64,000 nt of DNA from Lepas anatifera (GCA_034440635.1 JAOTON010002266.1:1703951-1767950); one strand, 5' to 3'. Numbered from the stretch's first letter, positions 32,062-43,535 are shown. The notes: generated from the letters alone by a model not told the origin. Numbers and translations: made by a program.

Positions 32062-33227
32062 GTTCAGTACTGTGTGTTAGAGCGAGAGGCGGCCCCGAGC
32101 CCTGCGCGGGGCCCCACTGTCGCCGAACGGCTGCCGCCACCCATTACGGCCAGAGCATGTGCGCTATAAAGTAGTGCATACGTACGTTCATTAAGTGCTT
32201 TCACTGGCGGACACAGGAGTGCCGTTTGGGGGGGGGGTGGCAACCCAGGAAAGTCGTGAAAACATTATTTTTCAACAAAATGGCTAAAATGGGTGCTTTT
32301 AACCCTATTAGTGTAGGGGGCTCCAGAGGCCCCCGGACGGTTTTTCTGGTGGCGTGGCTAAACCTGAATAGGTAGGTATCGCTCTCGTACTTTGTGACTT
32401 TTCCTAACTATCGATTTGGCATCAAGCAAAACTTAAAAGAAAGTTCTAAGTGGTCCATGGGCGACTCCAGGGACATGTTTTAGGGGGGCATGTTAACCCA
32501 TACGCTTCGGAAAGGGGGGGGTCAGGGGGGCCTGGCTCCCCACTTTTTGGCCAAAAATTTCCTGATCTAAGTGAAAATGAGAGAAAGCCGGACATTCTTA
32601 TATCCAGCCGCTGCGGAAGGCAACGAGGAGCCCAAATTCGAACAGTTTTTGGTCCTGATGTTGAAAGTTTTTTTTGTCAGTATCAGGTTGAAGTTTGGCT
32701 GGCCCCCCATTTCTTTTTTGCCGGTGGCGACACTTATGTGCTAACCGGCTATGAGAAGAACTGGCTCAACTGCGTCTTGCTCTATTTCTGGAACAAAATC
32801 ACTTGTTTTTTTAGCGCAATGCAATGATTGCTTCGTTACTTTATCAATGTGCTCATATCCGTGCCTACTTTGTGGTTTTGTGTTCCAAGGGTGGCTCCAG
32901 GGATATATAATTGGGGGTATTACATATCATTGTAAAATGCTCTTTGATCAGAAGTAATTTTTTTAGCAAAGCGAAAGCTCTTGATATATGGTTGTAGATA
33001 GATTTTTGTGCTTAGTTTCGTTTTTGGGATCAGTGGCGGTGGCTGAGCGAGGTTTGGGTGGGGCAGTTGGTACGATGACTCGTAACCGCATTATTCTGTT
33101 GAAATGCTTGACTGAGGTACAGAAATAATAAAGATGTATGATGGATTTTGTATACTATATTACACTTACATGGATGCAAATCTACAGTTGCCACCAAGGG
33201 GATAATTTTCATATTTTACGAGACATA
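32062..33227. other. Unassigned DNA with several G-run repeat ends
   Basis: Near 32211, 32450, 32885 and 33030 are (C/A)(A/C)(C/T)GGCGG- or TGGCTCCAGGG-type starts followed by G runs, the look of eroded hAT-like ends. None can be paired confidently. No gene. Confidence 0.35.
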
Positions 33228-33400
33228 TACATCGATAGGGTGATTTCAATCGAACATTGGATATACCTATGGGTGCCCAATGCCTAATGGGTGGATTGTC
33301 CTGTGAGAGAGTTGTACATCGATAGGGTGATTTCAATCGAACATTGGATATACCTATGGGTGCCCAATGCCTAATGGGTGGATTGTCCTGTGAGAGAGTT
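33228..33400. repeat. Near-identical 87-bp tandem duplication
   Basis: The unit starts TACATCGATAGGGTGATTTC at 33228 and again at 33315, and runs through GTCCTGTGAGAGAGTT. The two copies appear identical, so it is recent or an assembly artefact. Confidence 0.9.
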
Positions 33401-33739
33401 CCATGAGTGCCCTGTGGTGGATTGTCGGTAATGGAAGCGAGTACCTCCAGACCTGGGGCTGTATTCTCACCTCCATCGGTCGTAAGAATTGTGCAGGTGC
33501 GCAAATTTGCGATTCTGAGCTCTGCCGTAACCACGCATGCGTGGGATGCGGACGGGGTCGGTATTTTCAGCTCTGGGCGTACACAAAAACTACATTTTTA
33601 TCTTTGGCGTACGGCAGAAATTGTCAGCCTCCCTGTGCAAGGCCTGCGCATGACTTAGGCAAACCATTGTCACGCACGGAAGGAGATGAGAATATCAAAT
33701 TTGCGTACGTGAGTTATTTCTACGCAGTAGTTGGTACCT

Positions 33740-33840
33740 AAAATTGAAAATTGGCCGATTTTTTTCGTACCTATTAGTTCGTACTTGAAAATTGGCCGAT
33801 TTTTTCTATTTACTTGCTTTTAAAGTAATACTTTAAAAGC
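33740..33840. repeat. Short duplication plus perfect palindrome
   Basis: TTGAAAATTGGCCGATTTTTT occurs twice about 40 bp apart. At 33816-33840 GCTTTTAAAGTA and its exact inverse surround a single A. Confidence 0.75.
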
Positions 33841-33889
33841 TTATTTTGAATTTATACTTTAAATACTTATTTTGAGATTGCCAATTTCG

Positions 33890-34589
33890 CCGGATGGCAC
33901 TGCACTGCCTGGACAGTATACCGATTGATGACGTCATATGGCCATATGATGTAATGGTCTGACTAGGTCACATCACATGAAGGTCAAGGTCACAGGTCAA
34001 AACCATTCAAGATATTTGACCTAAGTGATTTCGGTCTGATGACGTCACTGGAAATGACGTATATAATGATATGATGTCATATTTAAGGTCATCCGAGGTC
34101 CAGGTCAAGAACATGTCAAGGTTAAAGGTCATAGGTCAAGGTTAAACCTTCGTTACCGGCCCAGAGTGTGCTACAATACAGGCCATAATGTACATTATTG
34201 GAAATATCACATTGTGACGTCATAGGCCAATAACCTTGAATGACCTTGACCCAAAAACTTCGAGAACATTCTTTGGGACCTTCCATTCTTTGGGACCTTC
34301 CCAACTTTTTCCGTTTTCACGGCCATTCTCGACAGGTCCCCAGCACGGCCCAGATTTGACCTTCATGACCTCGTTTGACCTTGAAGATAAAAAATGAGCG
34401 AACTTTCTAATTCAAGAATTTTCATTGACCTAGGTCAATGAAAGTTGCGCATAATGTAGATAACCACCGCCCCCACCAACTCTCTAAACAGTGTTTTTTT
34501 TAGCTCTCTTGGTGTCGAGATCTCAAGGGGGCACTTCAAGACCCCCCTTCCACTGCGCGTTAGTGCCAGACCCCTCTCCACTGCGCGTG
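33890..34589 (+). mobile_element. AGGTCA-rich element, family E (left boundary uncertain)
   Basis: Dense TGACCT/AGGTCA hexamers (about 15 between 33960 and 34440). Toward the right end is a hairpin-like GGGGGCACTTCAAGACCCCCC, then CCACTGCGCGTG followed by TTAA (34590-34593). This repeats the hairpin-then-GTTAA layout of families A-D. The left end is not identified. Confidence 0.5.
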
Positions 34590-34638
34590 TTAAACCCCAA
34601 ACATGATGAGCAATGGGTTAAAACTTGTTTTTTTTTAG

Positions 34639-34964
34639 GATCGAAGGCCATAGAGGCTCTGTCTGACCAACTGGGCACAGACATATCGGCAATCACGTCT
34701 GCGGAAGCCGTCTGCCCACGGGTGCTGGGAAAAGAGGATCACTTCTCCGTACAGGTTGAGGACATAGAGATTGGGCAGGTGGAAAGCCTGGAGGAAGGGA
34801 TCCTTCTGTGGGCGGTTTGCTTCACTGTCTTCGCCCAGCCACGGAAGGGTGACCCACGCAAACCATTCGCGGTGTTCATGCAGAGGTTTATCCTCAAGGT
34901 TGACGACGGATCTCGTGTGGCCGCCTCATCCTGGAGACTTGCTCAGCGGATGGGTGTCGTCTGA
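34639..34964 (+). CDS. Exon-like frame, possible 3' exon of an unknown protein
   Basis: A T-run ending in TAG (34625-34638) precedes GGATCGAAG and an open frame to TGA at 34962. It reads GSKAIEALSDQLGTDISAI, EDHFSVQVEDIEIGQVESLEE, LLWAVCFTVFAQP and FAVFMQRFILKVDDGSR, non-repetitive and protein-like. The style (a central hydrophobic block, then F.QR..L.(V/I)DDG) recalls the C-terminal region of SAMD3-like, often retroelement-associated, animal proteins; that link is only an impression. The 5' exon was not found, and family E ends 50 bp upstream of it. Confidence 0.35.
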
Positions 34965-35135
34965 GGAGCTCGATGAAGCGAGTGTTCGGTGTTGCTAGCC
35001 ACAGTTGGCGATAGCACAGAGTTCAGCATTTTCTTTCATAAAGGGTTATTTCATAATGGGAGGAGCTCCAGGATGAGGCAAGTGTTCGGTGTTGCCTAGC
35101 CCCTGCTGGCGATACGGCAGGGAAGTTCAGTGTGT
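34962..35135. repeat. Imperfect tandem duplication after the exon-like frame
   Basis: GAGGAGCTCxATGA.GC(G/A)AGTG and TTCGGTGTTGC then GTTCAG occur twice about 95 bp apart (34965 and 35061). If the frame is an exon this is its 3' untranslated region. Confidence 0.6.
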
Positions 35136-35261
35136 TCACGTTGTTATTTTATAAAGTTTTCCGATTTTCAATATATGTTTGATGGTCACTAGAATGGATT
35201 TTTTTATATACAATCGGAACGGGGCACCGATCGTTTTGAAATATGTGAATATTAAGGCTAT

Positions 35262-35584
35262 GATCTTGGAGATCAGAGACAAATATAGATCTGAAGAGTC
35301 TTCGAGATTAAATTGCATGAAAACTATCTCGGAGATTCATGATCTGGAAGATCACGATCTACTTTAGTGCTAGTAGCTCGGGTGATCTCCGAGATCGCTC
35401 GTTGATCTAGGATTATTACCTTAGAGATCACGGCATGATCTCGGAGATCAGACACAAATATAGATCTGAAGAGTCTTCGAGATTAAATTGCATGAAAACT
35501 ATCTCGGAGATTCATGATCTGGAAGATCACGATCTACTTTAGTGCTAGTAGCTCTGGTGATCTTCGAGATCGCTCCTTGATCTC
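35262..35584. repeat. 175-bp tandem duplication rich in GATCTCGGAGATC palindromes
   Basis: GATCTTGGAGATCAGA at 35262 recurs as GATCTCGGAGATCAGA at 35437, and the two units are nearly identical through GATCGCTC(G/C)TTGATCT. Each unit contains five or more imperfect GATC...GATC palindromes. The short frames here are repeat artefacts. Confidence 0.85.
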
Positions 35585-35599
35585 AAACTGTTTTTCAGT

Positions 35600-37409
35600 G
35601 TGGGGTGAGTGTTGAATCATTTGATCTTAAGGCATACCTTGTCACGGCCACAGCCGCCGGTTCCATTTTCACACCACGTGCGAGTGGGTGGAGTTAGCAC
35701 TCGGGCTTTTCTGATAATTATTACAATTTTATTCTGATAATTGTTATAATTTTATTAATTTTAATTCTGATAATTATTATAATTTCTGACAATTTTGGTA
35801 GTTTTAGTCAGCATTTCGTGCTGTATGGAGAAAGTGCCTATATAGTTAAGTTTTCCATGGTCTTTCATTCACCCTGCATGCATCACCGAGCTGAAACCTG
35901 GCAAAATTTTAAACCGGCTGGTCTAGTTCTATAATTTGGGAGGAAATAACTTACTTTCGCAATGGAACAATATGTTTTGGAGAAACTACTGTTTCGCCTT
36001 TCTGTTGTCGGGACGACACATTTTATCTACCTATAATTTTTTAAAGTTGGTAGGGGATTTGAAAAACATATTTGTAAAGCTGGAATTAGTTTAAGACTAC
36101 CTTTGACATCGTTCAAAAAATACATTAAAAAAGATAGTCCATATTTTTCGAAGATTAAATTTATCATCAAGCATTGACTGTAAGCAAAGATTCTGAAGGG
36201 GAATTTTATAAAACGTATAAGAACAAACTCCGGTAGCAATTGAGCGTTATCTATGAGAGATATTGGTTTATAGCTAAATACTTCTACGAGTGGATCACAC
36301 ATTTATATGTCCATTACTTTTGAAATTGCTTACGGATTTCAAATTTCTGTATTTGGAATCAACGTCAGAAGTTATTTGAGGATGTGTAAATATGAAAAAT
36401 TTAGCTTGACCCCATGAATTTAAAACTATTATAAAAATGAGCATTATTTTACACTTGGAAAAAATTATCACGGCCTGAAGACCATCTAAACTAAATCTGA
36501 ATAATGTCCGCTAATAAATACTATATTTTTATTACATGAATGTGACAAATAAAGGCTATTAACTCAGGCTTCTGCTCCACAACCTATAATTGCCTCTCGG
36601 GAACATTCCTCTCATCTCGGGGCATCAACTGGTCTGTGTTGGTAAACCAAATTACTTTTTTCTGACATCTGCTCCGATCTGAAGACGGGCAATGAAGTCA
36701 CTAGGTCACCTAAACCTTTTGATTCCCAAATCGTGTTCAGAATCCGAAAAAATGTCAGTAGAGTTCTTCCACATTACAATATTTCTAGCTCGGTCGTCAG
36801 TCAAAGCGTCATTAAGCACACAATGAACATTGCTAAGATAATTTCGGGTAGTCCGTCTCACTTAGCATCAAATGCGTCATGTACAGACTCATATATCTGT
36901 CAGTCAGGTTTCAGTGTCAGTCACGGTACAAATTTGTATACCTATCAGTCAAGTTTCTGCGTCAGTTACGACAAGCGAGCTAGTGAACAGCATGGTTTAC
37001 TGTTGGTGTTTTATGGACAGGCGGACAGGTGCCTTAAAGTCATTTAGTGAGTCCCAAGGCTGGCAACCCGTTACAATTTGCCACACTGGAAAGGACCAGG
37101 GTCAGTTCTTGTGGGTTGCTTCCTATTTGATACGTAATGTAACCAGAGATCGTTGGAGCTCAGATTGGTTTTACAAAATGCCACGTCTTACTAAAGTGAG
37201 ATCGGTGTCGGGAACCTGGACTATTTTTTAAGAGTTATTCAAAATTTTTCTCGGTTTCCATATCAATTTCCAATTTTCTGGTGGATGGACTAGAATTTGT
37301 CAAAAATATCGCAAGCCGGATTTAAAGTCAAATTGCAATCCAACGTTACTTTACGGTACAGTGCCTCTTTAAAAAATGTCAATAGCATAAACAACAACAA
37401 GGCAATTAG
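35600..37409. other. AT-rich unassigned DNA
   Basis: 35713-35800 has three copies of TTCTGATAATT(A/G)TTATAATTT. 36890-36970 holds a diverged duplication (TCAGTCA(G/A)GTTTC(A/T)G). No gene recognised: the frames at 36733-37231 overlap in different frames and have no domain. Confidence 0.35.
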
Positions 37410-38251
37410 CACGCGCATTGACGGGGGTCTGAGCCACCTTCGCATTGACGGGGGGCGGGTACCCGCCCCCCTAAGATCTCGAGAACCACGGTAGGTAGCG
37501 AAAAACGGTAAACGGCGTTGGGCTGCCCATCCACTTCTCCATCGAAAACATTTGAACCATTTTTTTGTCAGGTCACATTTAAGGTCACGAGAGGTCAAAA
37601 CATGCCCGTCATAGGGATAACATGTAAAATTCAGTTTTTCGGGCATTTCATCTGAACAAGTAAAGATAGAGCAAAACGACTTGAACTATATGAATCCTCT
37701 CAGCAAGCCGAATCGAATGATATATAATTTGACCTTGCTAGGTCAAATCAAGGATTTGACCTGACCTGAGGTCAGGTCAGGGTCAAATTATATAAAATGC
37801 ATATCATTAGAACCGCAAAGCCCAGGCGAGTCTAATGCAGCTTAAATAAATGCTCTATCGCCATCCGTTACTGAGTTATTCCGTAAAAACCATTTTTCCC
37901 ATGTATTTCCAATGGAGAGGTCATGCCTTGTACCTGACCTTAGGTCATCGATATCAAAAATACCGGAGCATATGTTAGAGAACTCGGTGGGGCCATTATG
38001 TGATATGAGTTTCAATCGGATAAGTTCACCCTGCTCCGACTTATGCTATCTTAAACTTTTTTTGAGGTTGGGTCACTTGACCTGTACTGGTGACCTGACC
38101 TGAGATGACCTAACCTTAAAATTTTCACAGAAGTTGTAAAAATGATGAGGGAAAAGGTATACCAAGTACGGCGGCGCTACACGCCGCCGTTTTTCTACTA
38201 TCTCCGAAAAACCCGAGGGGGGCGGGTACCCGCCCCCCGTCAATGCGCGTG
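37410..38251 (+). mobile_element. TTAA element family A, reference copy
   Basis: The ends are CACGCGCATTGACGGGGG and the inverse CCCCCCGTCAATGCGCGTG, flanked by TTAG (mutated) and TTAA. Just inside each end is GGGGGCGGGTACCCGCCCCC, a perfect 20-bp palindrome. The left end repeats GCATTGACGGGGG twice. The interior has TGACCTTGCTAGGTCA, TGACCTGACCTGAGGTCAGG and TGACCTTAGGTCA, and near the right end a GGCGGCGCTACACGCCGCC hairpin. Non-coding: the short frames lining up across copies reflect shared DNA. Confidence 0.92.
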
Positions 38252-38429
38252 TTAAATATCCCATACAACGTCAAGTTGTGCACGAACAGAAAATTGGTAA
38301 GCAGGACGCTACCTTTTAACCAGCTCTCATGGAGTCAAATTCGCTGAAGCAGTGGTGAGCAGTGCGAGCTGCCTTTCGGTGAGCTCCTGCCACTGTACGC
38401 GTGAGCTGTGGAGCCGGAGGCCAGTCTTG

Positions 38430-38525
38430 AGGATGGGTTAGTGATTAGTGATTAGAGGATGGATTAGTGATTAGTGATTAGAGGATGGATTAGTGATTAG
38501 TGATTAGAGGATGGGTTAGTGATAG
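38430..38525. repeat. 26-bp tandem repeat, about 3.5 units
   Basis: The unit is AGGATGG(G/A)TTAGTGATTAG plus TGATTAG, nearly identical between copies. Confidence 0.92.
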
Positions 38526-39060
38526 CACAGTCCTCGCCAGCGGAATGATCATTGTCTTAAACTCCTTCAGTTCTTGTCGGAGATTCGGCTTACGTAACCT
38601 TGGGTAGTTTCCCTTCCAGCACTGCTGGGATCGTCGCCATCGTGCCACACCGCAGATGTGACAGCAACCACAGCTGATGCAACGGTGGCCGGTGGGTTGG
38701 GCTCGGCAATTGCAATCTATGCCATTCGCAAACGACTGCGCGCTGTAACGGGGTGTTGGATGCAGGGGTGTTCTTGACGGAAGCGAAGGACGCCTCACTT
38801 CTCTCCACAGGTTCAAAAATTGCAATGCAGAGGCACTCGCCTTGGTTGCAGCGGTGTCGTTGAGAGCCGAAGCAGTTGACTAGAAGTTGGTCCTCCCAGT
38901 CGCAGCCGGAAGGAATAAGTACCACTTGGCCAAGCGCTCCTCCGAATTTTCTTGAGTTTCCTTTTTGTGCCTGGTGATGGTTGAAATGCGGTCCAAATTT
39001 TCTTCAGTCCCTTTTTTTGCCTGCCGTCGGTTAAAATCCGGTTCACAGCACCAGTGTAAC
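38526..39060 (-). other. Overlapping cysteine-rich open frames, unassigned
   Basis: Three minus-strand frames are open over the same stretch. One reads CNCRAQPTGHRCISCGCCHI then CGVARWRR, with C-x-C and C-x2-C spacing like a zinc-binding knuckle. The others read SGCDWEDQLLVNCFGSQRHR and GLKKIWTAFQPSPGTKRKLK. A frameshifted small gene or transposon fragment is possible, but I recognise no family. Confidence 0.2.
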
Positions 39061-39082
39061 TGTGCAACAGGTCATATTTTAA

Positions 39083-40091
39083 CACGCGCCCCGCTGGGGG
39101 ACGAATTTCGCCCCCTCCTGGTTTTTCCCAGATAGCTCAAAAACGAAGAGACCAAGAACAACGAAACTTACGGTACCTTATTCCTGATCAATTTTACACA
39201 TTTGACTAACATTTTAACTTAAGATCATGTCAGGTCAAGGAGATATTCAGGGTCAAGTGACCCGACCTCAAAACCTAAAATTACGTGTTTGAAGCAGCGC
39301 CCAGGGAACATTAGCAAACCGATCAGTTTGAAACTTTCACAATATGATAAGGTCATTAGGGTCTACAAATCTGCTATCTCGGAATTTTAATATTGGTGAC
39401 CTAAGGTGGGGTCAATTTTTTGGTCACCCCATATGTCTATGGTGAAAAATAGAATGAACTCGTTTTCAGGAAATACTAGATAGATAAGGCTGAAAATCCT
39501 CAAACTGTCTATTCTTACCACGATCTTGACCTTAAAGTTGAGTTTTTGAGCATCTGACCTCTCAAAGGTCATATCAGGTCACGGTAGCAGAGAGGGATTG
39601 TTTTGCCAATTACTTGTCACTGAATTGAGATAAAGCTCCCATCTTGCTTGCATTGTGTTTATATTGTCACGGATAGTCGATTGATATGCAACATGACCAT
39701 ACCAGGTCACTCAGTGACCCTGACATAGGTCGAGGTCAGTTCATTTTGACTGTTTGACCTAGCAAGGTCATATTATACATCGTTCGATTCGCCGAGATGA
39801 GAGGAATGCAATGATGCATAAAGATTTGCTCTAGCTCCCCTGAGGGCATATCTAAAGAGGGAAACGTACACTGCTCTGTTGTAAGCCTATGGAGTATTCT
39901 TTGACCTATGCTGACCTCAATATGGACCTGACATAAGAATTCTTATAAATTCTCTTCGTCTTGTCAAGAGCTTTCGAACCCCCCCCGTAATTTTCCTTTA
40001 GCTTTCGTGGGGAATGAGATACGGAGGAGGGGGCGAAAAACGCCCCCTCCCCAGCGGGCGCGTCATGCAAGGGATCCCAGCGGGGCGCATG
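39083..40091 (+). mobile_element. TTAA element family B
   Basis: The ends are CACGCGCCCCGCTGGGG and CCCAGCGGGGCGCATG between TTAA copies (39079-39082 and 40092-40095). Inside the left end GGGGGACGAATTTCGCCCCC and inside the right GGGGGCGAAAAACGCCCCC form hairpins, next to CTGGTTTTTCCCAG. The interior carries many AGGTCA/TGACCT hexamers. About 1 kb, non-coding, with ends different from family A but the same plan. Confidence 0.88.
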
Positions 40092-40197
40092 TTAAGCTAC
40101 CAAGTGGTGAGCATTTTGCTCCCCCCAGTTTTCCCTGCTATACCCACCAGTGAATGGCACTGAATGGCCCAGTGCCCACCAGTCACCAGTCATTTAA

Positions 40198-41044
40198 CAC
40201 GCGCATTGACGGGGGTCTGAGCCACTTTCGCATTGACGGGGGCGGGTACCCGCCCCCTAAGATCTCGAGAACCACGGTAGGTAGCGAAAAACGGTAAACG
40301 GCGTTGGGCTGCCCATCCACTTCTGCATCGAAAACATTTGAACCGTTTTTTTGTCAGGTCACATTTAAGGTCACGAGAGGTCAAAACATGCCCGTCATAG
40401 GGATAACATGTAAAATTCAGTTTTTCGGGCATTACATCTGAACAAGTAAAGATAGAGCAAAACGACTTAAACTATATGAATCCTCTTAGCAAGCCGAATG
40501 GAATGATATATAATTTGACCTTGCTAGGTCAAATCAAGGATTTAACCTGACATGAGGTCAGGTCAGGTCAGGTCAGGGTCAAATTATATAAAATGCATAT
40601 CATTAGAACTGCAAAACCCAGGCGAGTCTAATGCAGCTAAAATAAATGCTCTATCACTATCCGTTATTGAGTTATTCCGTAAAAGCCATTTTTCCCATGT
40701 ATTTCCAATGGAGAGGTCATGCCTCGTACCTGACCTTAGGTCATCGATATAAAAAATACCGGAACATATGTTAGAGAACTCGGTGGGGCCATTATGTGAT
40801 ATGAGTTTCAATCGGATAAGTTCACCCTGCTCCGACTTATGCTATCTTAAACTTTTTTTGAGGTCGGGTCACTTGACCTGTACTGGTGACCTGACCTGAG
40901 ATGACCTAACCTTAAAATTTTCACAGAAGTTGTAAAAATGATGAGGAAAAAGGTATACCAAGTACGGCGGCGCTACGCGCCGCCGTTTTTTACTGTCTCC
41001 GAAAAACCCGAGGGGGCGGGTACCCGCCCCCGTCAATGCGCGTG
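40198..41044 (+). mobile_element. TTAA element family A, complete copy
   Basis: TTAA on both sides (40194-40197 and 41045-41048). It closely matches 37410-38251, including both GGTACC-centred hairpins. Its central TGACCT/AGGTCA block has expanded to several consecutive AGGTC units (40556-40580). Confidence 0.93.
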
Positions 41045-41048
41045 TTAA

Positions 41049-41949
41049 TGCTCCAGGCGTGCTCTTTTGGTGGGAATTCGTGCCCTTTTCAGTCAAATGC
41101 CCACCAGTCCCAATGCCTTAAAATATGCCTTGTGGTGCAATGTCAGCAGGCAGTGGTTGAACGTCGGTTGCTATACTTCGACCGTTTGCCCCTTTCCTTG
41201 TGTCCTTTTAGTTCTCCTCTTCTCGGAATACGGTGCCGTTTTCCTCTGTCTAGTGGTCTGATTTATCAACGTAGGCCAAACACTTTTCGGTTCACTAATC
41301 GGCGTTGTGTTGGATCGAAATTAGAATGGATATTTAAATTTATACCCATGCTGTCTGTATGAAGACAAAACAGCACACACCAGGCAAAACGTACAAAGCC
41401 GAAACGGCGCCGATCTATTCTGTGCCCGAATCAAGGGTCTTAAGTTATTGCCAGTCTTCAGTGGTCAAGAGATCACTGGGGATGCGTCCGCGCGGGCAGT
41501 CGAGTAAGAAGTGCCCCCCAAGCGGTGGGGTTTGGTGGTTTTGTTCAGGCAAACAGATCATGGATCGATGACGTTCCAGCTACCACATCGTCGTACAACA
41601 GCACGTATACGGTACTTCTTCCCTGACATAGTACTTGTACCATTGTACCTTGACATTCCGCGGAAGGCATGTCTGGGATGACCCCCTAATCACATACCCG
41701 TGGCAATAGGTTGTATATCGCGCTGACAGCTATTATCGACGTATGCATGCTGGTCGCGGGCCGCTGATATTGGACAAGACTCACAATGACAGAAAAGCTA
41801 TCTAAAAGAAAGAAATCTGAGCAGGCACAACACTGGCGACCCGACGCAAAGTGAAACAGAACTGCAGATATAAACCGGGGAGCAATCAATACAATAAGCC
41901 ATTCTGCACCATTTGCGCCAAGAAAGTGCTTGCGTCATCGTCTGTTATT
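41049..41949. other. Unassigned DNA
   Basis: No gene or repeat boundary recognised. The short frames at 41036-41571 have no domain. Confidence 0.35.
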
Positions 41950-42440
41950 GCTTTCGCCCCTTTCAAGGTCAAATAAGGTCACGGGTCAAAAAAGTCAAGT
42001 TCGTATCGGACGCAATCTGTAGTCGTTAGCACGCATCTGTAGTCGTTATTCGACACAGAGTTATCTTTGAGGTCATGAGAGGTCAAATCAAGGTCAGTGA
42101 AGGTCAACAAAGGTCATGAAGGTTTAACCTGATAAAGGGGTTCTCGAAGACTGGAAGAAAATATGCTGGGCCAGTTCATGAACAAATCCTGGAAAGAACG
42201 ATGAGAGTCTGGAGCATTCACGTGAAAACGGGTACAGGCACCTAAATGACCCCAAAATTCCTTAGGTCATAGCTCCGTGACCTTGAAAGATATCAACATT
42301 TTTTCTTCAAAACATGCGCAATGAATACCCCAGAGACTATACGAAATTTCAAGACTTACTTTATAATCTGTCATTCAATTCTTGGAAAACCTTACAAAAG
42401 GGCTTGCAACACCCCCCCCCCACCTGTACCGGCGAGGGTT
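41950..42440 (+). mobile_element. AGGTCA-rich element, family F fragment
   Basis: GGTCAAATAAGGTCACGGGTCA, then AGGTCATGAGAGGTCA and AGGTCAGTGAAGGTCA. The right end resembles the other families: ACCTGTACCGGCGAGGG followed by TTAA at about 42437. The left boundary is not found. Confidence 0.4.
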
Positions 42441-42659
42441 AAAACAAATAATTTATATGATAGTATGTTCACTATTATATTGTATTGTGTTTGCTTTCTT
42501 AGAGATACCCACGTTGTGGCGATTGCATCTCCGTTTACACTTAACTCAGTGACACTGATCATGGTTTACATCAATTGTGCTAATTATGGATGACAGACTA
42601 TTGTTATAATTATTGGATGAAAAGTCATGGATTTTACGGATAATGGGTTGGTACAGTAA
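42441..42659. other. Unassigned AT-rich DNA
   Basis: Nothing recognised between the family F terminus and the LINE 3' end. Confidence 0.3.
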
Positions 42660-43535
42660 CACAGATTATTTAGGGTCGGATTTAGATTTGATTTAGGGTC
42701 GGATGAATTTCTTTATTTTCTGTTTGAATCTGTAGCTGTTCTTGGTGCGTCTTGCAGTGGCAGGCAATGCGTTCCAGGTTCTGACGGCTCGGTGCGAGAA
42801 TCTCTTGTGTGTTGTTTCTAAATTTGGTGGTCTTGTGTTGGAAGTTTGGATGATGGTAGTGTCGGCTGATGCACGTGTAGTCCTGCATGATACCTTGTGC
42901 AGGACTTTATGTTTTCTTGATCAGATACTTATTTTTCTCTGGGCCTTCAGTTAGGTGAACCAATTTATGAATGACTGATAAGCCGCATGTTGAAATGAGC
43001 TCGGTAAAGCTTGGCCACCCGAGCTCTCGCCTAGCTGCGCTGATTCGGTCGTACTTCTTGCCGGTGACAATTCGAACCCCCAAGTTCACGACCCTGTTCA
43101 GCCTTTGGCGGTTCTGATCAGTGACTGGTGCCCAGGAGGGCAGACAGTACCGCATGTGAGGAGACACGAGGACCTCTACCAACGTTTTGTCTGTTTTTCG
43201 AGGGAGAGTGTGGGCCAGCTTGTTGATAGAGAGAAGTGAACCAAAGCATCGTTTTGTGACTATGGATGTTTGCTGCTCCCCAGTCAGATGCTTATGCAAA
43301 GTTATTCCAATAATTTTCAATGTTTGGGCAGATTTCAGCGTTGTATTTTCAAAAGTGACTTGAAAATTATTCGCTTGTTTGGTCTGATGAGGCGTTCCGA
43401 ATGTAATGAATTCGATTTTGTTCGGATTCAGCTTCATGCCGTTCGATTTGAACCACTTGGACACGATGACTAGGTCCTCTTCGATGCTCGCTTTCAGGTG
43501 AGCGAGATCAGTATGGTTCGGAGCAGCGGAGTGGA
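42660..43535 (-). pseudogene. LINE reverse transcriptase C-terminus and 3' end
   Basis: On the minus strand a frame upstream of 43464 reads DLAHLKASIEEDLVIVSKWF, then KSNGMKLNPNKIEFITFG, APVTDQNRQRLNRVVNLGV and ISAARRELGWPSFTELI, the thumb and C-terminal region of a CR1-like LINE. After a stop and frame change, RFSHRAVRTWNALPATARR and KNSYRFKQKIKKFIRP (about 42720-42800) give the typical end of ORF2. The 3' tail repeats CCGACCCTAAATCAAATCTAAAT near 42665-42700. It is a different family from 23310-24503. Only the last third of the element is present. Confidence 0.88.

Noticed and set aside
37297..37646. Short frames recurring in each family A element as a possible conserved peptide
   Set aside because: Their similarity is fully explained by DNA-level homology of the non-coding element; frames break differently in each copy.
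38526..39060. Cysteine-rich frame as a zinc-finger gene
   Set aside because: Three overlapping frames are open and none has a start, splice signal or known finger spacing; kept only as a low-confidence unassigned region.
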